From contig CM049313.1 in assembly GCA_026874595.1 (NCBI GenBank), positions 53,061,659-53,125,658 of the forward strand: a stretch of 64,000 nucleotides of DNA. The letters run 5' to 3'. Made by a program: the position numbers and the translations under genes. Positions 1 to 11,240 of this stretch are shown here, piece after piece. The notes beneath the pieces are model-generated. The model was not told where the DNA came from and ran no database searches. It saw only the letters and a list, made by a program, of their open reading frames with translations. Position 1 is the first letter of the stretch; each line of letters starts with the position of its first letter. The DNA is from Sipunculus nudus (Eukaryota > Annelida > Sipuncula > Golfingiida > Sipunculidae).

Positions 1-253
1 GCATCTTAACAAATTGATTTGTCCAGTCACTGTAAATTCAAGCATGATATGAACCACCCGACCCATTGCCAAACCACAAGCAATCATAAGCTCTCTGGCG
101 TGTGCCCTTAATAATACAAGCATTTGCTTGAGAAGTGACAATAAGGCATTGGGAAAGGCGATCTTCAAGAATATAGCAAAGAATTCTGCTGATAATGAAG
201 GGACACCATGTGTGCTGCTTTAGTATTGCTTATAAATGTAAGCTTATGGATGT
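1..253. other. Non-coding, probably intron of the BBOX1-like gene
   Basis: AT-rich stretch left of the LTR-like element. I looked on the minus strand for the missing last BBOX exon, which should carry the distal iron-binding histidine in an LHGR-like motif, and do not see it. The stretch is most likely intron, with the last exon beyond the window. Confidence 0.4.
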
Positions 254-1098
254 TGTTACGGAACCTAATATAAACCTAATATAAACAGATCACGTATGCG
301 TGATGAACACAAATTCTGTAACAGAGATAAAAATACAATGAGATTCTGTAACACAAGGCAGCGTGAAATGTCTAGGGGAATGAATAAAGAATTCAGTGTT
401 TTTTTTTTTTTGGTTTTTTTTTTGTTAACAAATAACTATAATTTATTCTTAAACAACCCTAACATTACAATACACTAAATCAATACAATTATACAGTAAA
501 ACAGCGATATAACAACAAATCAATACAATCACACAGAAAATAATGTGCACAGTACCTGGATACCAACACAGTCACAACGATAAGTTCTTTGAATGTATAC
601 TCTCGGAGAATGACAGTTAAGTGTAAAGCTCTTGTAACAATCCAGAAAATAAACTGAATTCCAAATGCACAAAATCCAGGAGAAACTCTGAAGAAAATCT
701 ATAATTGCCACACACGTCGGATGAGGTCCCAGAAACTGACACACGCTTCTGCGTCCGCTGGAAAACTTCTCTGCTCTCTGCCCCCGGCTCTAAAACACAG
801 CCCTTTTATATACTCGTCACCCCAAGCCAAGAATTTTCCACCTCTAGATCATTCGAAGAATAATACATTATACACGGTAAGCACGCGTCACAGGAATTAT
901 CTAGAAGAACATAGCCGTGTGTATCCCAACACACCGGGGTCATCACGTGACCAACGACCAGGCGTGAAAGCCCAAGGCTAACATGACAACGAGAGTTCAG
1001 CCAGTACGGAAAAAACACAGAATGCATCAAACGGCCCGGCGAGGACGCCACAACACGAGTTACGCCCGTGCAACACAATAAAAGGAGCACCTGTAACA
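254..1098. mobile_element. Solo-LTR-like element, copy 1
   Basis: An 845-bp element starting TGTTACGGAAC and ending CACCTGTAACA, that is TG...CA with 6-bp inverted ends TGTTAC/GTAACA. The 4-bp target duplication ATGT is at 250-253 and 1099-1102. Two further copies, at 29197-31080 and 47097-47904, share most of the sequence: the 'aggcagcgtgaaatgtctag' segment, the 'ctgcgtccgctgga' segment and AATAAA boxes. There is no coding capacity. The ends, length and short duplication fit a solitary LTR of a Ty3/BEL-type retroelement. A non-autonomous DNA transposon with 4-bp duplications is the alternative. It sits inside an intron of the BBOX1-like gene, ten bases from a splice donor. Confidence 0.7.
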
Positions 1099-1108
1099 AT
1101 GTACGTAC

Positions 1109-1309
1109 CAGGTTTGTGTATGTGATACATAAAGTTGTCCTTGTCATACATGTAGGAGTGGAAGGTAGACAGGGCTCGGTAGTAGATATCAGCATCTTCT
1201 AGCTCCAGGTTCTCTATAGAGTCCCTCAGATTGACGCCGTACATAACCTGTTCTAATTCTCCATTAGCATCCATCCTGTAACAGTAAAATATACAGCATC
1301 ATTCACCTG

Positions 1310-1374
<65 letters not shown>

Positions 1375-3433
1375 CGAGACGATTAAATGGTTATGATTTC
1401 AAACGAAATAACATATGATTTTCTTCCGCTTCATTCTATATTAACAGACGAAAAGAAGTTCTGAGTTCATATAGTAAACGAAACTTTCAGAAAAGTTTCA
1501 CCAAAACGGTTTGACACAGGGCATGGAAATTTGACAGAAATGAAACCAAACAACAATCTTATACCTGAGGACTGGGGTCTGGTTGATTTTGTGTATATCA
1601 TGACCTTCTTCTACCCCGAACTTATAGAAGTCAAATGTATGTCTCGCGAGGAACATGAACAGATCCGGGTGTCTCTCCTGCATCTTCATGGCCGCCTTAA
1701 ATCCGTCAGCGAGAAAACTCTCTGCTCCCGTCACGCCCCGGATCTCCATGCCGTGAAACAAAACCACCTGTAACGTCAGAGCTCAATTGTAATACAGGGA
1801 ACATATGAGGTATGTCTTTAAAAAAAAGTAATAAAATTTATAATGTATAAAATATATGTAAGTAAGATGCATTCTAATTAATGCAAGCCTCTGCCATTCA
1901 TTTATTCGGTCCATATTCCGAAGTCCATTCGAGCATAAGTGTTGTACATTTGTGAATATTCCTTAATGACATTGTTGGATCTGGATCATGTGCCGGATCT
2001 ACACCAAAATCTAATCGATAATTTATTGACCAATTTCCGAAATGCCCTAAAACTTTCATTAGATTCCGTTCATGATTATGGGAGTTATATTGTGAACAAA
2101 CACACACACGAACTCACACACACCCACAAAACCGGGAATGAGAGCATATCCACCTGGCGGAAGGAAATAATAGTGACATATATATTCTGACTTGAGGCTG
2201 TAGTTTTCATCACACTTTTCTTTTGACATAAAAGGACCGATGGCTCTACTAACTGGATAAATTATACATCGAATATTATATTACAATGCTCACTATCAAA
2301 AGTGTCTTCTCATATTAGGTGATATAAAAAAGTAATGTGACTCGAATCAAGTAATCATATTCCTTCAATACCCATACACTAAACGTTTATTTTACAACAT
2401 GTTCATGACACAGACCACGCGATTTTTGCCGGGGCTTTGGGTTTCATAGGCCGAGTTGATCAGCGGGATATAAAGAGTTGTTGTAGTTTCTGTTTCACGA
2501 CAATATGAATTTAAAAAAAATGTCAAAGTTTTCAAGATTTGTGGGAACATATGGAACATACCCCCTCCCCCCCTCCACCTGAGGAGATTTGGTTTCTCCC
2601 TCGACAAGTCAAGATTATTAATTGGCATTTCCGATGCATGGCCACACAGGAGTTGCGTAACAACGATTTAGTGCCATCACCATCGATTATAATATTTTAG
2701 AATCTGGGTGAGGGTCGAAATGTACTCGTAAAAAATCAAGTATAATTTCATTTTACACATAACACTTACCCCCTTGTTATTTTGTTCATACACTCGGTTT
2801 ACGTGGAGGTCAAAGAAGTCAGCCTTGGTGGCTGGGCTATCAGCAATCCTGAAAATATAATGTTAGTTGTCAGTGTCTCACATCTTTATATCCGTTATCT
2901 AGTGATATGGATTTCTCTTCTTCTGATGTGTGTTGTCGAAGGTGTTATTTGCTTAACAAGCACATCACCAACTCTCACATTGTTAACAGCCCATTCATGG
3001 AAAACGTTATATTTCTTAGGATGCTTTGGAGAGCATGGGAAATAACCCCCTTAGGACACACTTGGCATCGTTCGCATCAGTTCTTGTTCAAAAACGGATA
3101 TATCTTAGACAGGACGATGGAACAGCTGAGTGACAGTTGTAAAGTTGAAGCATTATACTTTAGTAACAATAAAGATAATATCAACGTACCCGTAGCAGCT
3201 AGGCGTAAACAGAGTCATGAGGCGAGGCAGAGAGTTGGTGTATCCTCTCTTCGTAGCGGCTCCCTTCACAAGACATATCCCGTATTCGTCCAGAACCTTC
3301 ACCAAGGCTGCCATCTGAGGCCCGTCCTCCATCAACTGTATAATAATTAACCCCTCATTAATAATTAACCCTCCATTATCCCTCTTATATCGCTATTCTG
3401 TTTAAATTTTCTTCTAGCAAGAGACTGATAATA

Positions 3434-3487
<54 letters not shown>

Positions 3488-3762
3488 CACGATACAGTTC
3501 AGTCTGCTTTTATATGCACCCTGTAACACAAAATCTGTTAAGAGCTTTCTGCTATGAGAACAAAATTTATTCAACCAGGAGGCACACATTTGGTGAACTA
3601 GGTGGCGGCAATTACCAAATTACTTGAAATCAAAATTCCCCGTGCCGCTAAATTTGGGTGTCTTCCCGGACGAGTCCCCACTTCGGCGTTCTAACAAAGA
3701 TTATTTCACCATCGATACGGTTCGGTCCGTTTTTATATGCAACCCGGTAACTGTAAATATAA

Positions 3763-3820
<58 letters not shown>

Positions 3821-5976
3821 TACGACCTCTTAGTATTAAATTATATGATAATAAATGAAGCGTTGTTTAAGCAGCATGTTATATAGTTATTTAACAATTC
3901 TTATCCAGCTGCTTGTGTAACTGACCTCACCTATGCTGCAACCATGCCGGGAGTATAGACTTGAAATAGTGCATCTTTTTATCTAAACAAAGACACACTA
4001 ACCGTTAAAAGATGTTATGGCGTTTATCACGATGTGTTCGCCTCTTAGAATCGAGTAACCGATTGCTACCGAGGAAAGCTGTCGTCACCTGACTTCTAAG
4101 TAAAAATTTCTCTTTATGTTATGTTTTGCTGGATGATGCCACCAGGTGTTTGGCACTGGACCCAGACTATCTAGGAAAAGAAGAGCGGAAGTTCGCCCTG
4201 TGCATCAAAAGTATAACTCGCGACATTCTGCCGTCATTAGTCTGAAAGTTATATTCCACATAAAATGCGATAAAATTAAGCAAATTGTGTAAACCTCTTC
4301 AAACTGGAACGTTTCCATGCGGTCGTGTTGCCCTTCAATCCACATTGTTTTCTTGCGGCCATATCGCTCTCTCTGTCGGAGGGCCCTCTCCAGGGAATCG
4401 AAACTTCGCTCCTTGAGCCATGTGTGCGGGAACTGTCCCACGTGACCATCATCAAACTCTATGTTTATCCGGTTACCGTTATCTTCAAACTAAAACAAAT
4501 AACGGGTTAAGACGTAAACTGCCATGGGTATTACTTTCTTTCATATATAGTGGAACCCTACAATTACAACAACCTTGGGGACCGAGGTGGTCGTAATTTG
4601 GGGGTGGTCGTATTTGTGAACTCTAAGTTACCTGGATCGTATATTTGGGGCCAAGAAAAGTGGTCGTAATTGTGAGGGTGGTCGCAATTGCGGGGTGGTG
4701 GCAAGCCGGGGTTCCACATCCCTTCTACCATAGACATTCTCAATGTGGAAATAGTCAAGTCTCATGATAATAATATGTCAAATATAAAAAAAAAATCCAA
4801 ATATAGTTTAAGTTATCATATACATTGACATGATTTAATCATGGCACTGACACTGGAGACCATTCCTTCTAAAAATAGAAATAGAAATAAAAACTAAATG
4901 ATGACTGTCCCAATTTTTTTAGCATTATTCCCATCGTCACCACTGCTATCACTGTTATTTCTACTATTATTAAAACATTAACAATCCACATCTTTTACCA
5001 CTATAATAACCATTGTTCCTACAATCACTACTTGTACAAAATTCAATCACCACTATTCTATGACAGATACTTCAGGTAGTATACTGCTGTTTAATCATAC
5101 AAGAACCATTAAAAGTGTTGTTATATATATCATTTATATTTCAAAAACACACCTGTGCGAATCCTAATATAATTGTGCAATATAGGCGTGGTCAACCGAA
5201 AGCTTTATTCCGGCTTCTACTCGGGTAATTCGGGTCAAATCGCTACCAAACTCCCTCAGACCGTAGTGATTCATTCCTCCCAAGCATTTAAAACACATTT
5301 ACGAGGCAACATATTTCGTATAGACTAAAGTTCGAATGATTAAAATGGGAATCTAAGCCAGCCGTGCCAGGGCTTTAGTATTTATGTTTGTTACAAAATG
5401 CGTAAAATGAAATAGGATCCCATGTAGCGATAGATCGACTGTGTGCCAGCTCGATGAAATACCAGTCGAAGGTCGGAGAGCCGTAAATTAGTTATGTAAT
5501 TTGCCGCGAGATGGCAGTACATATTTTGAGAGTTGCGACACGGTGGCAGGTATTACGTCTTCACCATCATCCATCTAATGGGCCAGTCTTAATCTAAGCC
5601 TAAGTCCGAATTAAAAGTGTACCTAGTTAAAATCTTTACACACCTCGGCGCCTTTCACTGACACATCCAAGTTGACAGTCCAGGTTTGAGTTTTCTTCAT
5701 CTTCTTATTGTAGTCATAGCATTTGCTGCAGGGACAGTTATCTCGGAGCCACACAGAGGGGAAGGTCCTCTCCACCCCGTCACGCATGTGCAAGGTCAGC
5801 ATCTTCTGACTGCCCGGGGTGTTGACCGCGGTCGCCGTGTTCGAAGCTGCGCAGGCGGAGGCTGTAAAGTGACGGCTCATCGCCAGATGGCGCCATTGTA
5901 CGGGCGGAGTCGGTTTCCTTAGGAAAACCGCATTTGATGACCTCAATAGGGAAACAAGTCGCCCCGCAAACGCCAT
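1109..5976 (-). CDS. BBOX1: Gamma-butyrobetaine dioxygenase-like protein (2-oxoglutarate/Fe(II) oxygenase), six exons, 3' end off window
   Basis: Family role: hydroxylates gamma-butyrobetaine to L-carnitine. Exons on the minus strand: 5976-5644, 4489-4295, 3335-3190, 2848-2770, 1767-1565, 1275-1109. All have GT/AG borders and matching phases (0,0,2,0,2,1), giving 374 residues before the missing last exon; human BBOX1 is about 387. Residues 1-40 are basic and hydroxylated, like a mitochondrial presequence. The N-terminal zinc module is clear (WLRDNCPCSKCYD, later DDGHVGQFPHTWLK). Exon 5 carries the VTGAESFLADGF segment (family: VTGGDSEIVDGF) and exon 6 the HKPG segment before the last exon. 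Odd: exon 4, where the family has LHTD, reads L-H-V-N at about residues 239-242, so the aspartate iron ligand appears replaced. The FYG to AYT stretch is also about ten residues short. TMLHE is a less likely identity. The start ATG (5976) is the first in frame before the presequence. Confidence 0.85.
1309..1367. repeat. (CT)n microsatellite in BBOX1-like intron 5
   Basis: About 59 bp of CT dinucleotides, 34 bp upstream (in gene sense) of the acceptor of exon 6. On the transcribed minus strand it is a (GA)n purine tract, so it does not serve as the polypyrimidine tract. Confidence 0.9.
3437..3814. repeat. Two (TA)n tracts, each beside a diverged copy of one repeat unit
   Basis: Tracts at 3437-3487 and 3766-3814. 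Beside each lies a related block: 'cgatacagttcagtctgc...tatatgcaccctgtaac' from 3489 and 'cgatacggttcggtccgt...tatatgcaacccggtaac' from 3714. This is a diverged direct repeat of about 225 bp spacing within intron 2 of the BBOX1-like gene. It probably belongs to a TE tail family that ends in or targets (TA)n. Confidence 0.7.
4132..4245 (+). other. Orphan exon-like open frame, antisense in BBOX1-like intron 2
   Basis: Open 37-codon stretch beginning DDATRCLALDPDYLGKEERK and ending DILPSLV then TGA, on the opposite strand to the gene. Codon choice and amino-acid mix look like real coding sequence, more so than nearby chance frames. There is no good start codon, and a splice acceptor could lie just upstream at the 'ttttgctg' region. 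I do not recognise the family. It could be the last exon of a nested gene, a processed fragment, or chance. Confidence 0.25.
4547..4718. mobile_element. Short pogo/Tigger-type MITE (about 170 bp)
   Basis: Begins TAGTGGAACCCTACAATTAC and ends GGGGTTCCACA. The inside is made of inverted 'GTGGTCGTAATT' blocks. The same ends and blocks bound the larger element at 57955-59174, so this is a short deletion derivative of that family, diverged at the terminal bases. It lies in intron 1 of the BBOX1-like gene. Confidence 0.7.
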
Positions 5977-6779
5977 CCTGGGTTATAAAATTTTTAAACA
6001 TTTTTATAAATCTTCAAATACATTAACTTATTTTGTTCTCATTATAAGCAAAGTATTGTGTGAGTATAATAATCTTACTTGAAGGACTTTGTCAGTCCAT
6101 CAATATCTGGCATTAAAAGCCGTCAGTTTACAAGAGGTGTTTGGGGAAGAGCAGGTCAATTCATTTGTGTTATGTTTATCTGGGTTTTCTTGTATACTGT
6201 GTAGGCCTAGGTACTTCAATAAACTGATCTCCGCAAAATTATTTCTAAGGAACCTCAGATATTCGCTACAACATCTGAACGGTATGTCATCACCACTTGA
6301 TTTTTCCTAGGCATGTGCATATAAAATCGGAAACCAAGAAGCCTTAATAATGCCATATCATTTTAACCATGTGATCATTCTTATCAGAACATATTTATAT
6401 AAATTTATCTTCTTTCAAAAGAGAATGCCACCTATATGGTGCTCCAAAGCGTTTTTGCCACTCAGCAACGTTCTACCCAAATGAGGCAGCTCTGACAAAC
6501 TATATTTTCAAGTTAATTCTACCATCGGAAACTGGCCATGTTTGATAATCAGCGGCATAGCACGTACATGTATATATACCTTATCATGATCTATCAATGT
6601 ACAGTAGAACTCTTGTATTACAGCCACACTTGAGACTGGGGAAAAAAAGTGGCCTTAGTGGTAGAGCAGGAAGTGACGGGGCGTGAGGAATAGCTTTGAG
6701 ACAAGAGAAAAAAAGATCATATATGTTTATATCAACCAATAACATATATACAAAGTTTGCCTGCAATATATATATATAA

Positions 6780-6829
<50 letters not shown>

Positions 6830-8480
6830 GTTCTATATCTTTGAATCCACAATGTCCTGCTGAGTTGCTGTTCCCATTTCATTGCCTGCGATACATCTTT
6901 GAAGCTACATTCCACTGGCTCGTCTTGTTCTGTTTCACTATCTTAAGTACTATCACTTCTTGGCTGGTTCGATGGCCTCTTGTATCAAGTCTCGCTGATA
7001 CTATTTGCGTGCGGTGCACGTGGTCGTGTAATCATTTTAGCAGAAAGAAAGATAAATGATAAGCATTTTGTCACTACCTTTGTTTGATGACTTAATAGTA
7101 AAGGCTAACTAATTGTAATCTGTTAATTAACTGTCAAGACATGATAATTAAGCACTGATGCGCACACATGGTTGACAAATCAAACATGCACAGGTGTGAA
7201 CACAGCCTTTTTGTATACGAATGAGACCCAAGCGAATTGGTCAATCACAGTCGGGGCCGAGGGGTTGACCGTTGTCCAGGCACTCATTAGTAACATGGAC
7301 TTTGAGGGAGATCCTTGTGCTTTTGAAGAATATGATGCCAAACGGGGACACTCAACATGCCAGTCACCGAGCTCCGGTCACTAGCCGTAATCCTGGCGAT
7401 AACTGACCATCCGGTTCCCAGTACCTGTCCGTAATACGGATTAGAGGAGTGACCGTAATGCACAACAAACCGATCATTAAATATACCGGCGTAAAATTCG
7501 AGACCAGAAATTCTGACAGTTATGGAAGCTCTGACCGTTACTCAGGCGTGACCGTAAACATGTCAGGAGTTGTACTGTTTTGATTTTGAAGAATTTAAAA
7601 ATTAAACCTTTTCTATAAACAGTCCACTGAAGGCAACCCGGTGGATTTCGTCGGTTTTCACCGTTACATTAATTGGTCTTTATAACTGCATTGAACCATT
7701 GCGTACTTCTTTACAGTCATTTTGTGCTGGCAAATTTTGTATCTACTGATATAATTTCTTATTGGGTTTTTACATACAAATTTGGTTTTGTTATAACCTT
7801 GTAAGTAATGTCCGTGCCTTTTTTGTATTTATAAAAAAAATTATATTCTTAAGCACCTAGAGACTATTAACATTTGTTCATGATACTAAACTGAATCACG
7901 AAAATGGGCTATTATCTAATGAACGATTTCAAGCCATGCAGCTTAGTAAGATTTATTTAATTTGCATAAAATATTCCGACTCAAAATTGATAAAAGGCAT
8001 TCATGGGCTTTTTTCAGTTCAAGAAAAACAACAGTGTATGAAAGTTGAATAACTATGTCAAGAATAGGTCAGTTGGGATGGTGGGTGTACGCTCAACATA
8101 AAAAGATTATGGAGAAATATAGTGATATGTTTCAAATATTACCTGCATTTTATGTTGTATATATAGTTTAGGCATATAGCCCAAACCTTTCTTGATGTTT
8201 AGTGTATTCAATCCCGTTAAGTTATTGAACAAAACACATACCTTTAGATTATTTGCGCTTCATATCCCGTTTCGTTAGTTATCCTAGAGCCAAAATAAGA
8301 AACTTCCTGCCAAATGATTTTTCAATTGTGAGCCTGTGACATATTTATCTGACATATATATACTTACCGTGCTTTCAAGATTTCAAGTCTATCAGAGGTC
8401 TTCAAATCTTGCCTTAAAAATTTTAGAATTTTCCGAGTATTTGAGTCATGGCAAAGAAAAGTAAATACAAGTTTGTCTTT
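5977..8480. other. Gene-free AT-rich stretch upstream of the BBOX1-like gene
   Basis: Holds a (TA)n tract at 6767-6822 and no convincing exon. A 70-codon plus-strand frame at 7172-7384 has a fairly protein-like composition (NETQANWSITVGAEGL, FEGDPCAFEEYDAKRGHS) but no splice or homology support. The 7380-7570 stretch repeats 'GACCGTAA' words at irregular spacing. The BBOX promoter should lie near 5980-6300, but no clear TATA box or initiator can be claimed. Confidence 0.4.
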
Positions 8481-8487
8481 GTTTTAT

Positions 8488-9345
8488 TAGCTCAGCTGAC
8501 TGAAAGTCATCTGAGCTATAGCGATTACTCTTTGTCCGTCTTCCTTCCGTTTGTCCGTAAACCAGGCACAAATCGTAACGTTATCGACCTGGAATCTTGC
8601 AACTAGACACCCAGGAAGGTCCATAAAAATCTGCTAGGAAACCCGAAATTAGGTCTCTGGTATTCATATCCTTTGAGCAATGGGATTTGAAATCGCCCCC
8701 CCCCCCCCCCGAATAATTTTTAAAAAAGTTGATACAAAAGCTCCGGTATCTAAATAACTATAATGCATTGATCGCCATGATACTTGGCATGCTTATTGAT
8801 CACTGAGTGTTGCATCAGTTCCTGTTGACTGGCGGCGCCATCTGGATATTTTTCGAATTTCTACGCATTTTTTTTCTCTATTTTTGAGACCTTCAAAGAT
8901 GAAGTCGTCCGTTAACAGGGCATAAATTATAACCACAGGACCAAGAATCGTGGAACTTGACATCCAAGGAGGTTATTGAAAAATAAAAAAAAAATGACAC
9001 AAAAGCTCCATTATCTGAACACCTAATGCATTGATCACCATGATTCTTTGCATGTATATTCATTATGGAATGTTTCATCAGTTCCTGCAGACTGGTGGCG
9101 CCACCTGGATTTTTTTTTTTCGAATGTTTACACATGTTTTCCATTATTTTTGTAACCTTCAAAATGTGGTTGTCTATTAACAGGGCACATATCGTAATCA
9201 TTGGACCTAGAATCTTCTAACTTGACATTCTGGGAGATCCATGAAAAATCTCTTCGGAAACCTGAAATTGGCTCTCTGTTACCCATATCCTTTGAGCTAT
9301 GCTTTAGTTGAATGGGGATACCACCTACAAAATTTGGCATTCAGA
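8488..9345. repeat. Degenerate tandem array of a dispersed 'GCTCAGCTGACT' repeat
   Basis: Starts with TTAGCTCAGCTGACTGAAAG and 'TTTGTCCGTC', then two to three diverged units of roughly 245-280 bp. Each unit has 'aacagggcacaaatcgtaac', 'catgatacttggcatg' and 'cagttcctg...ctggYggcgccaYctgga'. Related fragments recur at 14137, 59355 and 61380. The repeat carries the GGTGGCGCCACC-type palindrome near 9090. Confidence 0.7.
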
Positions 9346-9399
9346 GGATAAAGCCCCTTTTGTGAATGTCTTCCTTGTCAGCTGAGCGTCATGACCCCT

Positions 9400-11090
9400 G
9401 GGTCACTTGTAAGTAAAGTTCACGTCTCATTAAATCGCAAGCTAGACGTTTAAAAAATTAAAGGTTTGGTTCTCAGGCACCGCCCGCATCAATTTTAAAC
9501 CCCCGCATCAAAAATCTTTATTTTGATTTTCAATAAAAACTTTCCAATTTTGAGCTGCTGCCGCTCCGACATTTCTTTCAAGAAGATAAAACCATACAAT
9601 TTCCTTTTGTAGTGCTTTTACTTATTTAGCAAAATAAAACTGTTATTTTCATGCTTTTCCCTTATCATTTGACATTTTTATCGAAACATGCCAAAAAATT
9701 TAAAATAAAAAATGCGCCCGCCCGCATTGATTTCTGAAAAAAAAGTGCCTGAGAACCATACATTTTTTTTTATTTTGGCCTAAACTAAATATTTTTTTAC
9801 AAAGTGTACTGAGACATCAACTAGCTTTCATTAGATAGGCCGCTTTCTGTCTGTTACAAATTACCAAATTACAAAAAAAAAATTGAATTAAAATTTCTTT
9901 TTGTTGATTCGTCCGGGAAATTTAATTTTGGATCGTATGACTTTTACATCTGATTTTGCAATATAGATTAAAAACAATGCTGATTTTTTTCTTTTTTATT
10001 TTCATATTTTATGTAACAGGCATAAAATGTCGATGAATCGGTCTGGACACAAACAGACCTCTTCTTTGATTTTGGCCATTGGTCCTTTTTGTTTTCTTAT
10101 AGGATAGTATCTTATGCATCTCTTACGGGTGAACTACGAGGGAAATTATCTGTAATAGTGTCACTTGTTGGACTACCGAGCATTGCCATGACCTTTGGAG
10201 TTAAGAATTTAATTAAACATCTCTTGCTAAGGCTGGTAGAGAATTCATGTGTCGGACAGGGCGCTTTTAAGTTTAAGAAGATAAATGAATGTTGTGAAGA
10301 ATAAAATGGGCTAGTGACCTCTCTATAACAGTTAAAGAATACGCTTATGTCACATATTAAACATCACCTTGCATTTATATAACATAACACCAGACAGTGC
10401 ACAACCTCGGCTGTCTTAGCAACTTGATCATAATCAGCATTATGATAAATGGTTACAGTACGTGATTATCGCCGGTTTACATATATAACGACGAAGACCG
10501 AGAGAGGGAAACGTTACATCTATATGTACATACTACCGTACATACCATTGTTGTGAACAATTAAGTTCATGAAAGGAATTCCATGATAGACCTGTCGCCA
10601 TCTGCCGGCAGCGTCTGACACTAACTGTTGGGCACCCTTGTATTACCAAAGTAAAATAATATATTATAATATCTAGTTATATTTCAAATAAGAGAATTTA
10701 AACCATTCTGTCCCACCTACCTCAAACTGTCATATCTGTCCCTGCCGGGGCCTCTGACTTGTATATAATATTAAATTAAAAAAAAAACAAAAAAAAACGA
10801 GCAATGCTGGCGCACTGGACCCGAACACTGTTACCAAAATGTCAACCTAGATCTGTTCTCGGGTATCTTACATGTTTGTTCTCGGTTTCTTTGCCTTTGA
10901 CATATACAAACTGTAATTTTTATAAACAGAATACCTGTCATATACGTACAGCTTTGAGATTTGTGTGTCACAGATTCATTGGACCCAAACACCCGCATGC
11001 TCATGAGGACGGCCCATCAGACCATAAAATGACCCTATGCTCCCGTTAGGTCGCAGATCGTATTAGTCGGCATCAGTTATATTCTTTTTA
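9400..11090. other. AT-rich intergenic sequence, nothing recognised
   Basis: Low-complexity A/T runs, with no exon, RNA gene or repeat structure that I can support. Short open frames at 10089-10304 and 10804-11049 have no protein-like features. Confidence 0.4.
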
Positions 11091-11095
11091 AATGT

Positions 11096-11240
11096 TTATT
11101 GCTTGCCGGAAATCTTCGATTTCGGCAAGCATGTTCGTCAGTTGCGTATGTCTGTTTGTTGCTTGCCGGAAATCTTCGATTTTCGCAAGCATGTTGATCA
11201 CCCGCGTATGTTTGTTGCTTGCCGGAATCAGAGATTTCGA
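11096..11240. repeat. Three head-to-tail GCTTGCCGGAAATC hairpins
   Basis: At 11101, 11161 and 11217, each beginning GCTTGCCGGAA(A)TC. The first folds as GCTTGCCG-(G)-AAATC, loop TTC, GATTT-CGGCAAGC, a 13-bp stem with one bulge. The second and third are progressively diverged. The third begins the 1266-bp duplicated unit. The half-site GCAAGC also opens related repeats near 16080, 22695 and 24860 ('CCGGCAAGC...CGACCTCAGGTCGTCTAGT'), so it probably marks a terminus of the repeat family. Confidence 0.7.

Noticed and set aside
3650-3760. Hammerhead ribozyme core resembling CGGACGAGTCCCC...CGG near 3668
   Set aside because: The CUGANGA box has a mismatch at an essential position, and no GAAA box or closing stem III follows. 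Likely chance.
8488-9345. CRISPR array or other prokaryotic repeat system in the repeat blocks
   Set aside because: Units are long, diverged and without spacers, and the sequence is plainly animal nuclear DNA.
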